Shown here: piece by piece, positions 53,570 to 62,401 of the stretch
Layout: each line of letters starts with the position of its first letter
Position numbering within the stretch: position 1 is the first letter of the stretch
NCBI RefSeq assembly: GCF_036178145.1
Contig: NZ_CP108067.1
Coordinates: 3,844,001 to 3,908,000, forward strand
Direction of reading: 5' to 3'
Source of the DNA: Streptomyces sp. NBC_00273
GTDB taxonomy: Bacteria > Actinomycetota > Actinomycetes > Streptomycetales > Streptomycetaceae
Length of the DNA: 64,000 nt
Program-made: the position numbers and the translations under genes
The notes under the pieces: model-generated
Database searches by the model: none
What the model was told of the DNA's origin: nothing
Seen by the model: the letters and a program-made list of their open reading frames with translations, nothing else

Positions 53570-53660
53570 AACCGCTCCGCTGTAGGGCAGTCGCCCCCAA
53601 GCCCGAGGGGCAGCCGGGGGCAGGGCGAGCGGGGCCCTGTATGTCTGCCTGCGGGCACGA

Positions 53661-53694
53661 AAAAGCCCCGGCGGTCCGAGGGACTACCGGGGCT
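53661..53694 (-). terminator. Integrase terminator
   Basis: On the minus strand AGCCCCGG ... CCGGGGCT (53664-53694) with inner paired GTCC/GGAC bases is followed by TTTTT, about 20 bp after the integrase stop. Confidence 0.85.
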
Positions 53695-53714
53695 GTCTTG
53701 ACGCTTACAGGCCG

Positions 53715-55304
53715 TCAGGCGCTGGCGTTATCGTCCTCCAGCTCGGCCAACGCAGTCTGTTCTGCATGCTCTTGTGCCGCCTTGCGATTGGCTGCCTGCT
53801 CCTCCGGGTCCAGCGCCGTTGCACGAAATCGGCGCTTGGAGTGGCCGGGGTGAAGCTCTATGCGCACGTCGAACTCCGCGAGAATCTCGCGCCGTGTCGC
53901 ATCGTCAGGAGCGGACAGCCAGTCCTGTTCCACCGTGCGGCCGACCGACATCCAGCGCATGCCAGCAGGGCGCTCTGGAAGCTGCTTCAGTTCGGCGATC
54001 TCCCGCGTCATCCGGGCGTACTCGGTCCGGAACCACTCCGTGTCCGCTTCCGACTCGTACAGGCCCGCCTGACGGTCCCCTCGGAGCCGCATGCGGTCGG
54101 CCTCGATCTCGGCGATTCGTGCGGCGTACCCGGTACCGGGGTCGAACTCCTTGCGCCGGACATCGTGAGATCCGTACCGGACGAGGAACCACTCCGTGAC
54201 CAGCTCATCCAGGATCGGGATGGACATGGTCGGTGCGGGCTTGCAGTGTGCCGAGGCCGGGATGCCCCGCACACGTGCCGAGCAGCCGTAGGCGTTGTTC
54301 TGCTTGTGGCGGGACGCCACCCAGAGGCGATGACCACAGGTGCCGCAGAACGTCAGCCCGGACAGCAGGTGCTCACCCTTCGGGGCACGTGTACCCGTCC
54401 ACTTCGGAGCGGTCTTCGCGATCAGGGCGTCTCGGGTCGCGTGGTCCCACAGCGGCGGAGCGATGCGCACGGCGTGACCATCCGCGCCGACCACCGGACG
54501 CTCGTCGTGCATCAGGTACCCCAACGACGCCTCGCTGGTCAGCATCCGCTTGATCGCCTTCGGATTCCACAGCGTCCCCTTGGGCTGCCGCCCGTACATG
54601 ACCGATCGGTGATCGGCCGGAGACAGCACCCCCGCGCGGTTGAGCCGGACAGCCTCCGTGTGGACGGTCACCATGCCTGTCTCGTCGGCAAGGATGCGCT
54701 GCGCCACGTCTCGGATGATCAGCGCGGCCACGGGGTCAAGCTCGACGTGATCGACTTTGGCCATGGGGTGCAGCCGGACGAATTGGTACCCGTACCGGTG
54801 CTTCTGCTTGGGCTGCCCCGCCGCGCGGGCGCGCTTGGTCTCGTCCCGGTTCCGCTTCTGGATGGCCCGCAGCTCCATCTGAGCTCCGAAAGACTCCATG
54901 GAGAGACGCATCTCGTCGTTGGGGTCGTCCAAGTTCCACGGGCCCGCGTGGCCGTGCGTGATCAGCAGCCGCCCCGCCTCGTGCACCGCGTAGGCGGTGT
55001 TCAGTACGTCCCGCTGGTTGCGACCGATCCGGTCCACGGCCGAGCCGGCGATCCCGTCGTACGGACCCATCTCGTCCCGGAGCCAGGGGCCGAGCTGCGG
55101 GCGCGCCATCGGGTCAGTGGCGCCCGAGACCTCCCAGTCGTCGGCCCATGCGATGACGTGTCCGCCCACTGACGCAACGGCGCTGAGCACCTGGTCCAAC
55201 TGCTTCTCAGGGCTGTTCGTAGAGTCCTTCAGGCGAGAGAGGCGACGTACCCCCACCAGGCACTTTCCGCACCCGTCGTACTCACTCGTGATCATGCGGT
55301 TCAT
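53715..55304 (-). CDS. int: Large serine recombinase (integrase)
   Basis: A 529-residue large serine integrase that catalyses site-specific integration and excision. The catalytic Ser23 lies in VRRLSRLKD. The resolvase-like domain continues through GAVDRIGRNQRDVLNTAY-type sequence (here GSAVDRIGRNQRDVLN). The recombinase domain follows, then a zinc ribbon near 320-365 (FCGTCGHRLW ... YGCSARVRGI) and a C-terminal coiled coil. The ATG at 55304 is preceded by GGAGGAG. It lies 45 bp from attR, the usual position of such integrases. Confidence 0.95.
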   Translation of the reverse strand: MNRMITSEYDGCGKCLVGVRRLSRLKDSTNSPEKQLDQVLSAVASVGGHVIAWADDWEVSGATDPMARPQLGPWLRDEMGPYDGIAGSAVDRIGRNQRDVLNTAYAVHEAGRLLITHGHAGPWNLDDPNDEMRLSMESFGAQMELRAIQKRNRDETKRARAAGQPKQKHRYGYQFVRLHPMAKVDHVELDPVAALIIRDVAQRILADETGMVTVHTEAVRLNRAGVLSPADHRSVMYGRQPKGTLWNPKAIKRMLTSEASLGYLMHDERPVVGADGHAVRIAPPLWDHATRDALIAKTAPKWTGTRAPKGEHLLSGLTFCGTCGHRLWVASRHKQNNAYGCSARVRGIPASAHCKPAPTMSIPILDELVTEWFLVRYGSHDVRRKEFDPGTGYAARIAEIEADRMRLRGDRQAGLYESEADTEWFRTEYARMTREIAELKQLPERPAGMRWMSVGRTVEQDWLSAPDDATRREILAEFDVRIELHPGHSKRRFRATALDPEEQAANRKAAQEHAEQTALAELEDDNASA

Positions 55305-55349
55305 CTTGCTTGATCTCTCCTCCCGCACGCATGTGCGTTTTGCGGGATC

Positions 55350-55356
55350 TCCTGAC
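55350..55356 (+). other. Right attachment junction (attR core)
   Basis: TCCTGAC, identical to the left junction. The methyltransferase frame resumes immediately after it (ACG GCC ACC GCC). Imperfect inverted repeats flank it (CGCAC...GTGCG at 55324-55337), as expected of serine-recombinase att sites. Confidence 0.8.
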
Positions 55357-55756
55357 GGCCACCGCCCTGCACTGGCTGCCGAGCGCGGATCTGGCCGTCC
55401 TGTACGGGCAGCTCGCACCGCTCCTGGCCCCGGGCGGGGTGTTCATGAACGCCGACCACATGCCCGACCCGACCACCCCGCGCATCGACGCCGCCGAGCA
55501 CGCCCACCGGCACGCCGGCATGGACCGGGCCAAGACGGCCGGGGCGGTGGACTGGCGCGAGTGGTGGGCACTGGCGGGTGCCGAACCGGCACTGGCCGAG
55601 CAGGTCAAGCAGCGCTTCGAGATCTACGGGGAGCACGCGGACGGCGACACCCCCTCCGAGGCCTGGCACGCCGAGACCCTGCGCGCCGCGGGCTTCGCGG
55701 AGGCCCGTACGGTCTGGCGCTCCCCCTCGGACGCGCTGGTCCTAGGTCTGAAGTAG
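55350..55756 (+). pseudogene. SAM-dependent methyltransferase, 3' part (interrupted)
   Basis: The last 134 codons of the methyltransferase begun at 46015: LTATALHWLPSADLAVLYGQ, LAPGGVFMNADHMPDP, ending SPSDALVLGLK. Codon phase matches exactly: 129 codons plus 2 bases lie left of the element and 1 base plus 133 codons to the right, giving 262 residues. In the integrated state this half has no start of its own beyond foreign codons and is probably silent. Confidence 0.9.
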
Positions 55757-55771
55757 GGACCCGAAATGGCT

Positions 55772-55803
55772 GAGGGGCGGTACGGGATCCCGTACCGCCC
55801 CTC
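55772..55803. terminator. Perfect palindromic terminator
   Basis: A 32-bp perfect palindrome (16-bp arms, no loop) between the convergent methyltransferase remnant and the ABC ATPase gene. Confidence 0.8.
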
Positions 55804-55870
55804 GTCCGTCCTCGGGTGCAGGCCGCTGCACCTCAAAGTCACAGCATCTCGGAGTAATCGCACCTCGGAG

Positions 55871-56635
55871 CTACAGCACCTTGGAGAGGAACGCCTTCGT
55901 GCGGTCGTGCTGGGGGTTGCCCAGGACCTCGCGGGGGTGGCCCGACTCGACGACCACGCCACCGTCCATGAAGACGAGGTTGTCGCCGACCTCGCGGGCG
56001 AAGCCCATCTCGTGCGTGACCACGATCATGGTCATGCCCGATTCGGCCAGGTCCCGCATGACGTCGAGGACGTCACCGACCAGCTCCGGGTCGAGCGCCG
56101 AGGTGGGCTCGTCGAAGAGCATCAGCTTCGGCTCCATGGCCAGCGCGCGGGCGATCGCCACGCGCTGCTGCTGGCCGCCGGAGAGCTGGGTGGGGTAGTT
56201 CCCGCCCTTGTCACCGAGACCGACGCGGTCCAGGAGCTTGATGGCGCGCTCGCGCGCCACCGCCTTGGACTCGCCCTTGACCATGACCGGGGCTTCCATC
56301 ACGTTCTCGATGGCCGTCATGTGCGGGAAGAGGTTGAAGCGCTGGAAGACCATGCCGATGTCCCGGCGCTGCGCCGCGACCTCGCTGTCCTTCAGCTCGT
56401 AGAGCTTGTCGCCCTTCTGGCGGTAGCCGACGAGGTCCCCGTCGACGTACAGCCGTCCCGCGTTGATCTGCTCCAGGTGGTTGATGCACCGCAGGAAGGT
56501 CGACTTGCCCGAGCCGGACGGGCCGACCAGACAGAAGACCTCACGCGGGGCGACCTCCAGGTCGATGCCCTTGAGGATGTGCGCCGCACCGTAGGACTTG
56601 TGGACGCCCTCGGCCTTCACCATGGCAGTCGTCAT
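55871..56635 (-). CDS. Amino-acid ABC transporter ATP-binding protein
   Basis: A 254-residue polar-amino-acid importer ATPase. Walker A is GPSGSGKST, the signature [16 protein letters not shown] and Walker [14 protein letters not shown] are intact, and the switch His is in VVTHEMGFA. Its ATG overlaps the permease stop by 1 nt. Third gene of the import operon read leftwards. A glutamate/glutamine or similar substrate is likely by family, not proven. Confidence 0.95.
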   Translation of the reverse strand: MTTAMVKAEGVHKSYGAAHILKGIDLEVAPREVFCLVGPSGSGKSTFLRCINHLEQINAGRLYVDGDLVGYRQKGDKLYELKDSEVAAQRRDIGMVFQRFNLFPHMTAIENVMEAPVMVKGESKAVARERAIKLLDRVGLGDKGGNYPTQLSGGQQQRVAIARALAMEPKLMLFDEPTSALDPELVGDVLDVMRDLAESGMTMIVVTHEMGFAREVGDNLVFMDGGVVVESGHPREVLGNPQHDRTKAFLSKVL

Positions 56636-57576
56636 CAGGCCACCGCCTTGCGGTTCGAGAAGCTGGACAGTTTCGCCTTGATCTTCTGCAGCGGTGTCGG
56701 CGGCAGCGAGCGGAGCGCACCACGGGCGTAGCGGCGCTCCAGGTAGTACTGGCCGACGCTGAACACGCTGGTCAGAGCGAGGTACCAGATCGAGGCGACG
56801 AAGAACATCTCCATCACCGCGAACGAGGTCGAGGCGATGTCCTGGGCGGCGCGCAGCAGGTCGAAGTACTGCACGGCGACCACGAGCGAGGACGTCTTGA
56901 GCATGTTGATGAACTCGTTGCCCGACGGCGGCACGATCACGCGCATGGCCTGCGGCAGCACGACGCGGCGCATCGTCTGGGTGCGGGTCATGCCGAGCGC
57001 GTGCGAGGCCTCGGTCTGGCCCTCGTCGACCGACTGGATGCCGGCCCGGACGATCTCCGCCATGTACGCGCCCTCGTTCAGGCCGAGGCCCAGCAGGGCG
57101 GCCAGGAAGGGGGTCATGACCTGGGTCATCTCGTCCTTGTAGAACCCGAGGTTCAGGATCGGGAAGATCAGGGCGAGGTTGAACCAGATCAGCAGCTGCA
57201 CGTACACCGGGGTGCCGCGGAACAGCCAGATGTAGAACCAGGCGATGGTGCTGGTCACCGGGTTCTTCGAGAGCCGCATGACGGCGAAGAGGATGCCGAG
57301 GACCAGGCCCAGGGCCATCGAGGTGATGCTGATCCAGACCGTGTTGACGACACCGCGCAGGATCGTCGGGTCGAACAGCTTCTCCGGCACGGTCGCCCAG
57401 CGCACGTTGCCCTGCGAGAAGGCGACGGCGAGCGCTACGACCAGGCCGATGACGACCACGGCGCTGATCCAGCGGCCGTAGTGGCGCACCGGGATGGCCT
57501 TGATGGCCTCGGGGGGGACGGCCCCGGCCGGCGGGTTGTCCGCCGGGCCCGGGACCTTGTCGAGCTTGTCAGTCAC
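56635..57576 (-). CDS. Amino-acid ABC transporter permease
   Basis: A 313-residue permease of the His/Glu/Gln/Arg/opine family. An N-terminal cytoplasmic extension of about 35 residues precedes five to six membrane helices. The EAA loop is [23 protein letters not shown] single permease gene implies a homodimer. GTG start at 57576, 40 bp after the binding-protein stop. Confidence 0.93.
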   Translation of the reverse strand: MTDKLDKVPGPADNPPAGAVPPEAIKAIPVRHYGRWISAVVVIGLVVALAVAFSQGNVRWATVPEKLFDPTILRGVVNTVWISITSMALGLVLGILFAVMRLSKNPVTSTIAWFYIWLFRGTPVYVQLLIWFNLALIFPILNLGFYKDEMTQVMTPFLAALLGLGLNEGAYMAEIVRAGIQSVDEGQTEASHALGMTRTQTMRRVVLPQAMRVIVPPSGNEFINMLKTSSLVVAVQYFDLLRAAQDIASTSFAVMEMFFVASIWYLALTSVFSVGQYYLERRYARGALRSLPPTPLQKIKAKLSSFSNRKAVA

Positions 57577-57615
57577 AGTGACTGCCCTTCAGTGTGCTGC
57601 GGTGGTACGCGGAGA

Positions 57616-58578
57616 TCAGGAACCGGCGTTGATCTTGGCCTCGGTCACGGCGCCGGAGCCCGCGTTCCACTTGTCCAGGGCGGCCTTGTAGGTGCCGTCC
57701 TTGATGACCGCGTCAAGGGCTTCCTTGAGCGCGTCGCGCAGCTGGGTGTTCTTCTTGTCCACCGCGATGCCGAAGAGACCGGCGTCGGTCGGGTTGGCGA
57801 TGGCCTCGAAGTCGTTGCCGCCGCCCGCGGTCTGCGCGATGTACGCGGCGACCGGGGAGTCGTTCAGGTCGGCGGCGGCGCCGCCGGCCTTCACGCGGGT
57901 CTGGGCCTCGGCGTCGGTCGGGAAGGACTCGATCTTGAGCTCGCCCTTGCCGTCCGTCTTGCACTTCTCGGCCTGGGTCTTGGCCGACTCCTCGTACGTG
58001 GTGCCGCGCTGCACGGCGACCGTCTTGCCGCACAGGTCGTCGAGGGTCTTGATGCCCTGGGGGTTGCCCTTCTTGACCAGGATGCCGGTCGAGGAGGAGA
58101 AGTAGTCGACGAAGTCGACACCGGCACCGGTCTTGGCGCCCTTGTCGTCCAGGCCCTCCTGACGGGCCTTGGTGTCGGTGAGCGAAGACATGACCAGGTC
58201 GCTGCGGCCCGTCTGCATGCTGCCGATCAGCGTGTCGAAGGTGCCGGACTCGAACTTGAACTGCACGCCGAGCTGCTTCGCCATGGCCGCTGCGACATCG
58301 GGGTCGACGCCGACGATCTTGCCGCCCTCGGTGAACTCCATCGGCGCGTAGGTGGCGTCCGTGCCGACCTTGATGACACCGGCGTCCTGAATCTTCTTCG
58401 GGAGCTTGGAGAAGAGCGGGGCGCTGCTGTTGTTCGTCGCGCCCGACGGGGTGCTGGAGGCCTTGTCGGTCTGGTCACCACAGCCGGTGAGGATCAGGGT
58501 TCCCGCGACCGCGATCGCGCCGACCGCGGCGATCCGGGACCGTGCAGCGGTCGTACGACGGGTGGTGCTAGCGGTCAT
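57616..58578 (-). CDS. Amino-acid ABC transporter substrate-binding lipoprotein
   Basis: A 320-residue family-3 solute-binding lipoprotein. The signal peptide ends in lipobox ILTGC with Cys33, followed by a Ser/Thr linker and two lobes (VIKVGTDATYAPMEFTEGGK, VGVDPDVAAAMAKQLG, VDFVDYFSSSTGILVKKG). First gene of the importer operon, preceded by GGAGGAACC. It defines the transporter's substrate, probably a polar amino acid. Confidence 0.95.
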   Translation of the reverse strand: MTASTTRRTTAARSRIAAVGAIAVAGTLILTGCGDQTDKASSTPSGATNNSSAPLFSKLPKKIQDAGVIKVGTDATYAPMEFTEGGKIVGVDPDVAAAMAKQLGVQFKFESGTFDTLIGSMQTGRSDLVMSSLTDTKARQEGLDDKGAKTGAGVDFVDYFSSSTGILVKKGNPQGIKTLDDLCGKTVAVQRGTTYEESAKTQAEKCKTDGKGELKIESFPTDAEAQTRVKAGGAAADLNDSPVAAYIAQTAGGGNDFEAIANPTDAGLFGIAVDKKNTQLRDALKEALDAVIKDGTYKAALDKWNAGSGAVTEAKINAGS

Positions 58579-59104
58579 GGCTTGGTTCCTCCGGCGCTGG
58601 TGGAAAAGCAACGAAAAACGGTCGGACACGCACCATCGAGTGTCGCGACCTTGTGTGATTACGGCATCTTGCCATTCGGACTGAGACATTCAGGGTGCCC
58701 GTCAGGTCAAAATCGCATAACGGGCGCCCCGGGTAGCCCAACAGGACTGCGGAGAACGGGGTTCGAGGCCGCAGATACTGCTGTGACCTGCTGTTTTTGC
58801 CGCAGTTTCTACGGGGCGTCTCGCCCACTGGACGGCAAGGTTTGGACTTTTCGCCAAAAGCCGGGCAGGGGACCTACAGTTGAGCGGGAATCGACTCGTC
58901 TGGGCGAGCGTTCTTCGGGTAGAACAGATCCTTACACCCCTCATCCGGGGCTCAGGGCGCGCGTGCGGCGCGCCCGCGCGTACGAACCTCCCCTTCGCGG
59001 AGACGGGCCAACCGTTGACGCGGAGTACGGACGCGGTGCCCGCCCACCCCTTAACCAGGAGTGGCCACCCTCAACGAACAAAAGGAATTAAGGGGTCACA
59101 CGAA
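58579..59104. other. Divergent intergenic region
   Basis: About 526 bp between the ABC operon and the malic enzyme gene. It holds GTTCT-TCGGGT-AGAAC, a 16-bp palindrome at 58910-58925, within a probable promoter region. No gene seen. Confidence 0.5.
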
Positions 59105-60307
59105 GTGGCAGCGGAGATCGTCAACCCTCGCAGCGACAGCGCGACGGACAACAACCCCGATGCGGTGTTCGCGCTGCACCGGGGCGGCAAGATGGCCATC
59201 CAGGCCACGGTTCCGGTGAACGACAAGGACGACCTGTCCCTGGCGTACACGCCGGGCGTGGCGAAGGTGTGCACCGCCATCGCCGAGCAGCCGGAGCTGG
59301 TGAACGAGTACACCTGGAAGTCCAACGTGGTCGCCGTCGTCACCGACGGTACGGCCGTGCTCGGCCTCGGTGACATCGGCCCGGAAGCCTCCCTCCCCGT
59401 GATGGAGGGCAAGGCCATCCTCTTCAAGCAGTTCGGTGGTGTGGACGCGGTTCCGATCGCGCTCGCCACCAAGGACACGGACGAGATCGTCGAGACGGTC
59501 ATCCGTCTGGCCCCGTCCTTCGGCGGGGTCAACCTGGAGGACATCTCGGCGCCCCGCTGCTTCGAGATCGAGCGCCGCCTCCAGGAGGCGCTGGACATCC
59601 CGATCTTCCACGACGACCAGCACGGCACGGCCATCGTGACGCTGGCCGCGCTGCGCAACGCCGCCAAGCTCACGGGTCGCACCCTCGGCGACCTGCGCGC
59701 CGTGATCTCGGGCGCGGGCGCGGCGGGCATCGCCATCGCCAAGATCCTGGTGGACGCGGGCATCGGCGACGTCTGCGTCACCGACCGCAAGGGCGTCGTG
59801 TCCGCGGACCGCTCGGACCTGACGGACGTCAAGGCGGAGATCGCGGGCCTGACCAACAAGACCGGCCAGACGGGCTCCCTGGAGACCGCGCTGAACGGCG
59901 CGGACGTCTTCATCGGCGTCTCCGGCGGCTCCGTCGCCGAGGAGGCGGTGGCCACCATGGCGAAGGACGCGTTCGTCTTCGCCATGGCCAACCCGAACCC
60001 GGAGGTCCACCCGGACGTCGCGCACAAGTACGCGGCGGTCGTGGCCACGGGCCGTTCGGACTTCCCGAACCAGATCAACAACGTGCTGGCGTTCCCGGGC
60101 ATCTTCGCGGGTGCCTTCAAGGTGCGCGCCACGCGGATCACCGAGGGCATGAAGATCGCCGCCGCCGATGCCATCGCCGGTGTCGTGGGTGACGAGCTCG
60201 CCGCCGACTACGTGATCCCGTCGCCGTTCGACGAGCGCGTGGCCGAGGCGGTCGCCACGGCCGTGGCCGCCGCGGCCAAGGCCGACGGTGTGGCCCGTCT
60301 CGTCTGA
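59105..60307 (+). CDS. NAD(P)-dependent malic enzyme
   Basis: A 400-residue malate oxidoreductase (decarboxylating), converting malate to pyruvate and CO2 and linking the TCA cycle to pyruvate and NADPH supply. Catalytic segments are LSLAYTPGVAKV (general acid Tyr), LGDIGPEASLPVMEGKAILF and FHDDQHGTAIV (metal site). The Rossmann motif is SGAGAAGIAIAK. The GTG at 59105 is preceded by AAGGGGT. A terminator follows. The short form without the C-terminal phosphotransacetylase domain is typical. Confidence 0.95.
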   Translation: MAAEIVNPRSDSATDNNPDAVFALHRGGKMAIQATVPVNDKDDLSLAYTPGVAKVCTAIAEQPELVNEYTWKSNVVAVVTDGTAVLGLGDIGPEASLPVMEGKAILFKQFGGVDAVPIALATKDTDEIVETVIRLAPSFGGVNLEDISAPRCFEIERRLQEALDIPIFHDDQHGTAIVTLAALRNAAKLTGRTLGDLRAVISGAGAAGIAIAKILVDAGIGDVCVTDRKGVVSADRSDLTDVKAEIAGLTNKTGQTGSLETALNGADVFIGVSGGSVAEEAVATMAKDAFVFAMANPNPEVHPDVAHKYAAVVATGRSDFPNQINNVLAFPGIFAGAFKVRATRITEGMKIAAADAIAGVVGDELAADYVIPSPFDERVAEAVATAVAAAAKADGVARLV

Positions 60308-60340
60308 GACCGGACCTGACCGGACCTGAGCAGTACGCCA

Positions 60341-60375
60341 AGAGGCCCGACCGGATCACCTCCGGCCGGGCCTCT
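60341..60375 (+). terminator. Terminator after malic enzyme
   Basis: A 14-bp stem with one mismatch (60341-60354 with 60362-60375), followed by GCTTTTCC. Confidence 0.75.
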
Positions 60376-60484
60376 GCTTTTCCGCGCGGCGCCCGCCCGG
60401 GACCGGGCCGGGTGCGACGAAGGCCTCACCCGTGCGGTGGCGGGAGGTCTGGAACCAGGCCCTACTGAGCGGTAGCGTCGCCGC

Positions 60485-61447
60485 ATGTTCGCTGCCTACG
60501 CCGCCCGAATCGACCGTGACCAGCCGCTGAACGGCCTCGTGCTGGGCGACCGCCCGGCCCCCGAGGCCAAGCCCGGCTGGGTGACCGTGAACGTCAAGGC
60601 CGCCTCCCTCAACCACCACGACCTGTGGTCGCTGCGCGGGGTCGGCCTCGGCGAGGAAAGACTCCCGATGATCCTCGGCTGCGACGCCGCCGGGATCGAC
60701 CAGGACGGCAACGAGGTCGTCCTGCACTCCGTGATCGGCCAGAGCGGCCACGGGGTCGGCCCGGACGAGCCCCGCTCGATCCTGACCGAGCGCTACCAGG
60801 GGACCTTCGCCGAGCAGGTGACCGTCCCCGCCTGGAACGTGCTGCGCAAGCCCGCCGAGCTCTCCTTCGAGGAGGCCGCCTGCCTTCCGACGGCCTGGCT
60901 GACGGCGTACCGGATGCTGTTCACCAACGCCGGGGTCCGCCCCGGGGACTCCGTCCTGGTGCAGGGGGCCGGCGGCGGCGTCGCGACCGCCGCGATCGCC
61001 CTCGGCAAGGCGGCCGGCCTGCGGGTGTTCGCCACGAGCCGGGACGAGGCCAAGCGCAAGCGGGCCGTGGAGCTGGGCGCGGTCGAGGCGTTCGAGCCGG
61101 GCGCACGGCTGCCGCAACGGGTGGACGCGGTGATCGAGACGGTGGGCGCCGCCACCTGGTCGCACTCGGTGAAGTCCCTGCGTCCGGGCGGAACCCTGGT
61201 GATCTCCGGCGCAACGAGCGGCGACCGGCCCGCGCACGCCGAGCTGACCCGGATCTTCTTCTTGGAGCTGAAGGTGGTCGGCTCCACGATGGGCTCGAAG
61301 GACGAGTTGGAGGACCTCCTCGCCTTCTGTGCGACCACCGGGCTGCGGCCGGTCATCGACGAGGTGCTGCCGCTGGACCGGGCGCGGGAGGGATTCGAGA
61401 AGCTCGCGGCGGGCGACCTCTTCGGCAAGATCGTCCTCACCCCCTGA
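60485..61447 (+). CDS. Zinc-type alcohol dehydrogenase-like / quinone oxidoreductase
   Basis: A 320-residue MDR-superfamily oxidoreductase. The N-terminal catalytic domain has VNVKAASLNHHDLWSLRG and GCDAAGID. The Rossmann domain has VLVQGAGGGVATAAIALGKA and AGLRVFATSRDEAK. The four-cysteine structural zinc lobe is absent, so it is of the zinc-independent type. ATG follows a sequence without a strong Shine-Dalgarno. Substrate unknown. Confidence 0.9.
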   Translation: MFAAYAARIDRDQPLNGLVLGDRPAPEAKPGWVTVNVKAASLNHHDLWSLRGVGLGEERLPMILGCDAAGIDQDGNEVVLHSVIGQSGHGVGPDEPRSILTERYQGTFAEQVTVPAWNVLRKPAELSFEEAACLPTAWLTAYRMLFTNAGVRPGDSVLVQGAGGGVATAAIALGKAAGLRVFATSRDEAKRKRAVELGAVEAFEPGARLPQRVDAVIETVGAATWSHSVKSLRPGGTLVISGATSGDRPAHAELTRIFFLELKVVGSTMGSKDELEDLLAFCATTGLRPVIDEVLPLDRAREGFEKLAAGDLFGKIVLTP

Positions 61448-61457
61448 CCAACTCGGC

Positions 61458-61500
61458 GTCAACTGGGGTTGACGAGCCTCCCGCGTCAACCTACATTGAC
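61458..61500 (+). promoter_or_regulatory. Pair of GTCAAC...GTTGAC operators
   Basis: GTCAACTGGGGTTGAC (61458-61473, perfect arms) and GTCAACCTACATTGAC (61485-61500, one arm position short) lie 27 bp apart, ending 4 bp before the HTH gene's ATG. They overlap TTGAC-like promoter elements and look like a two-site operator for autoregulation by the downstream HTH protein. Confidence 0.65.
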
Positions 61501-61504
61501 ATCC

Positions 61505-61714
61505 ATGACCGAAGCCACTGATCTCGCCGAGCGGGCCGGTGACCGTGACCCGCGCGTGGGCCTGCGTGCCGTGGCCGCCCTCCGGAGGCTGCTGGAGCAG
61601 CTGGAGGCCGTACAGGTACGCAGCGCCCGCGCGCAGGGGTGGTCCTGGCAGGAGATCGCGGCCGAGCTGGGCGTCAGCCGGCAGGCCGTGCACAAGAAGT
61701 ACGGGAGGCTCTGA
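61505..61714 (+). CDS. Small HTH protein
   Basis: A 69-residue protein with a C-terminal HTH (WSWQEIAAELGVSRQAVHKK). It starts at an ATG 4 bp downstream of the second operator, so its mRNA may be nearly leaderless. Its TGA overlaps the next gene's ATG (TGATG), coupling it to a Clp-N protein. This pair (HTH plus Clp N-domain) is common in Streptomyces. Confidence 0.85.
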   Translation: MTEATDLAERAGDRDPRVGLRAVAALRRLLEQLEAVQVRSARAQGWSWQEIAAELGVSRQAVHKKYGRL

Positions 61715-62286
61715 TGTTCGAATGCTTCACCCGCGACGCCCGGTCGACCGTGACCGGGGCGGCGACCGAGGCCCGGCAGACCGGGGCCCCCACCGTCACC
61801 GAGGAGCACCTGCTGCTCTCCCTGCTGGCCCTGGGCGCCCTGGACCCGCTCGGCGTGGACCGCGCGGCCGTTGCCGCCGACCTCGCGGCGGCCCGCCGCC
61901 GGGGCGGCATGTCCAGGGCGGACGAGGAGGCGCTGGCCGGACTCGGCATCGACCTCACCGAGATCGTCTCCCGCATCGAGGAGACCCACGGCCAGGGCGC
62001 CCTCGCGGCCCCCGCGCCCCGCAGGCGGACCCTGGGCGCCTCGATCCGCTCCGCCCTGGGGCGCGAGGACGCGGACGACCGCGCGGGCAGCTACCGGGTC
62101 CCCTTCACCGAGGGCGCGAAGAAGGTGCTGGAGCAGTCGCTGCGCATCGCGCTGGGCCGCAAGGACAACCACATCGGCACCCTGCACCTGCTGCTGGCCC
62201 TGATCTCCCGCCCGGGCACCGTCTCCGAGGTCCTGTCGGACCACGGCGTCACCTACGGCACGGCCGAAACCACCCTGGCAGCCTGA
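61714..62286 (+). CDS. Clp N-terminal (Clp-R) domain protein
   Basis: A 190-residue protein with two Clp repeat domains (ARSTVTGAATEARQTGAPTV, TEEHLLLSLLAL; then VPFTEGAKKVLEQSLRIALG, HIGTLHLLLALISRPG) and no ATPase domain. It probably acts as an adaptor or a competitor of ClpC/ClpA substrates. Coupled to the upstream HTH gene. Its link to proteostasis is a family inference. Confidence 0.88.
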   Translation: MFECFTRDARSTVTGAATEARQTGAPTVTEEHLLLSLLALGALDPLGVDRAAVAADLAAARRRGGMSRADEEALAGLGIDLTEIVSRIEETHGQGALAAPAPRRRTLGASIRSALGREDADDRAGSYRVPFTEGAKKVLEQSLRIALGRKDNHIGTLHLLLALISRPGTVSEVLSDHGVTYGTAETTLAA

Positions 62287-62401
62287 CCGCCCCGGCGGTA
62301 GCTGGGGGGAGTTCGAGGGGCGGAGCCCCGCACTTTCAGCCCCGCCGGCGATGGAGGCGCGGGGTCCGGGGCGGCGCCCCGGCAGCAGTGCCGCGGGCGG
62401 G

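Larger units (their letters stand above)
52825..53714. other. 890-bp gene-free region with structured repeats
   Basis: No convincing gene. It contains three inverted-repeat modules (52988-53084, 53301-53391, 53478-53569) around AT-rich spacers, a 35-bp direct repeat (53182-53216 and 53253-53287) and the integrase terminator. AT-rich islands in otherwise GC-rich DNA, and short GTGAC-type units, suggest protein-binding or origin functions. Confidence 0.8.
46397..55356. mobile_element. Integrated element of about 8.95 kb with serine integrase
   Basis: Bounded by a 7-bp direct repeat TCCTGAC (46397-46403 and 55350-55356) inside a methyltransferase gene. Removing it rejoins the two gene halves in frame. 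It carries a large serine integrase beside the right end, two HNH nucleases, an XRE/DUF6879 regulator pair, an operon of DUF7848, AdoHcyase-like and NUDIX genes, several small unknown genes, and an AT-rich inverted-repeat region. No capsid, terminase, conjugation or replication-initiator gene is recognisable, so it is a small island, satellite or remnant. Confidence 0.88.

Noticed and set aside
53373..53585. Small open frames in the repeat region
   Set aside because: They cross the inverted-repeat arms and AT-rich spacers, lack ribosome-binding sites and have no protein-like composition.
46397..55356. A complete prophage
   Set aside because: No capsid, tail, portal, terminase or lysis genes can be recognised in the 9 kb. 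HNH nucleases alone are not enough.
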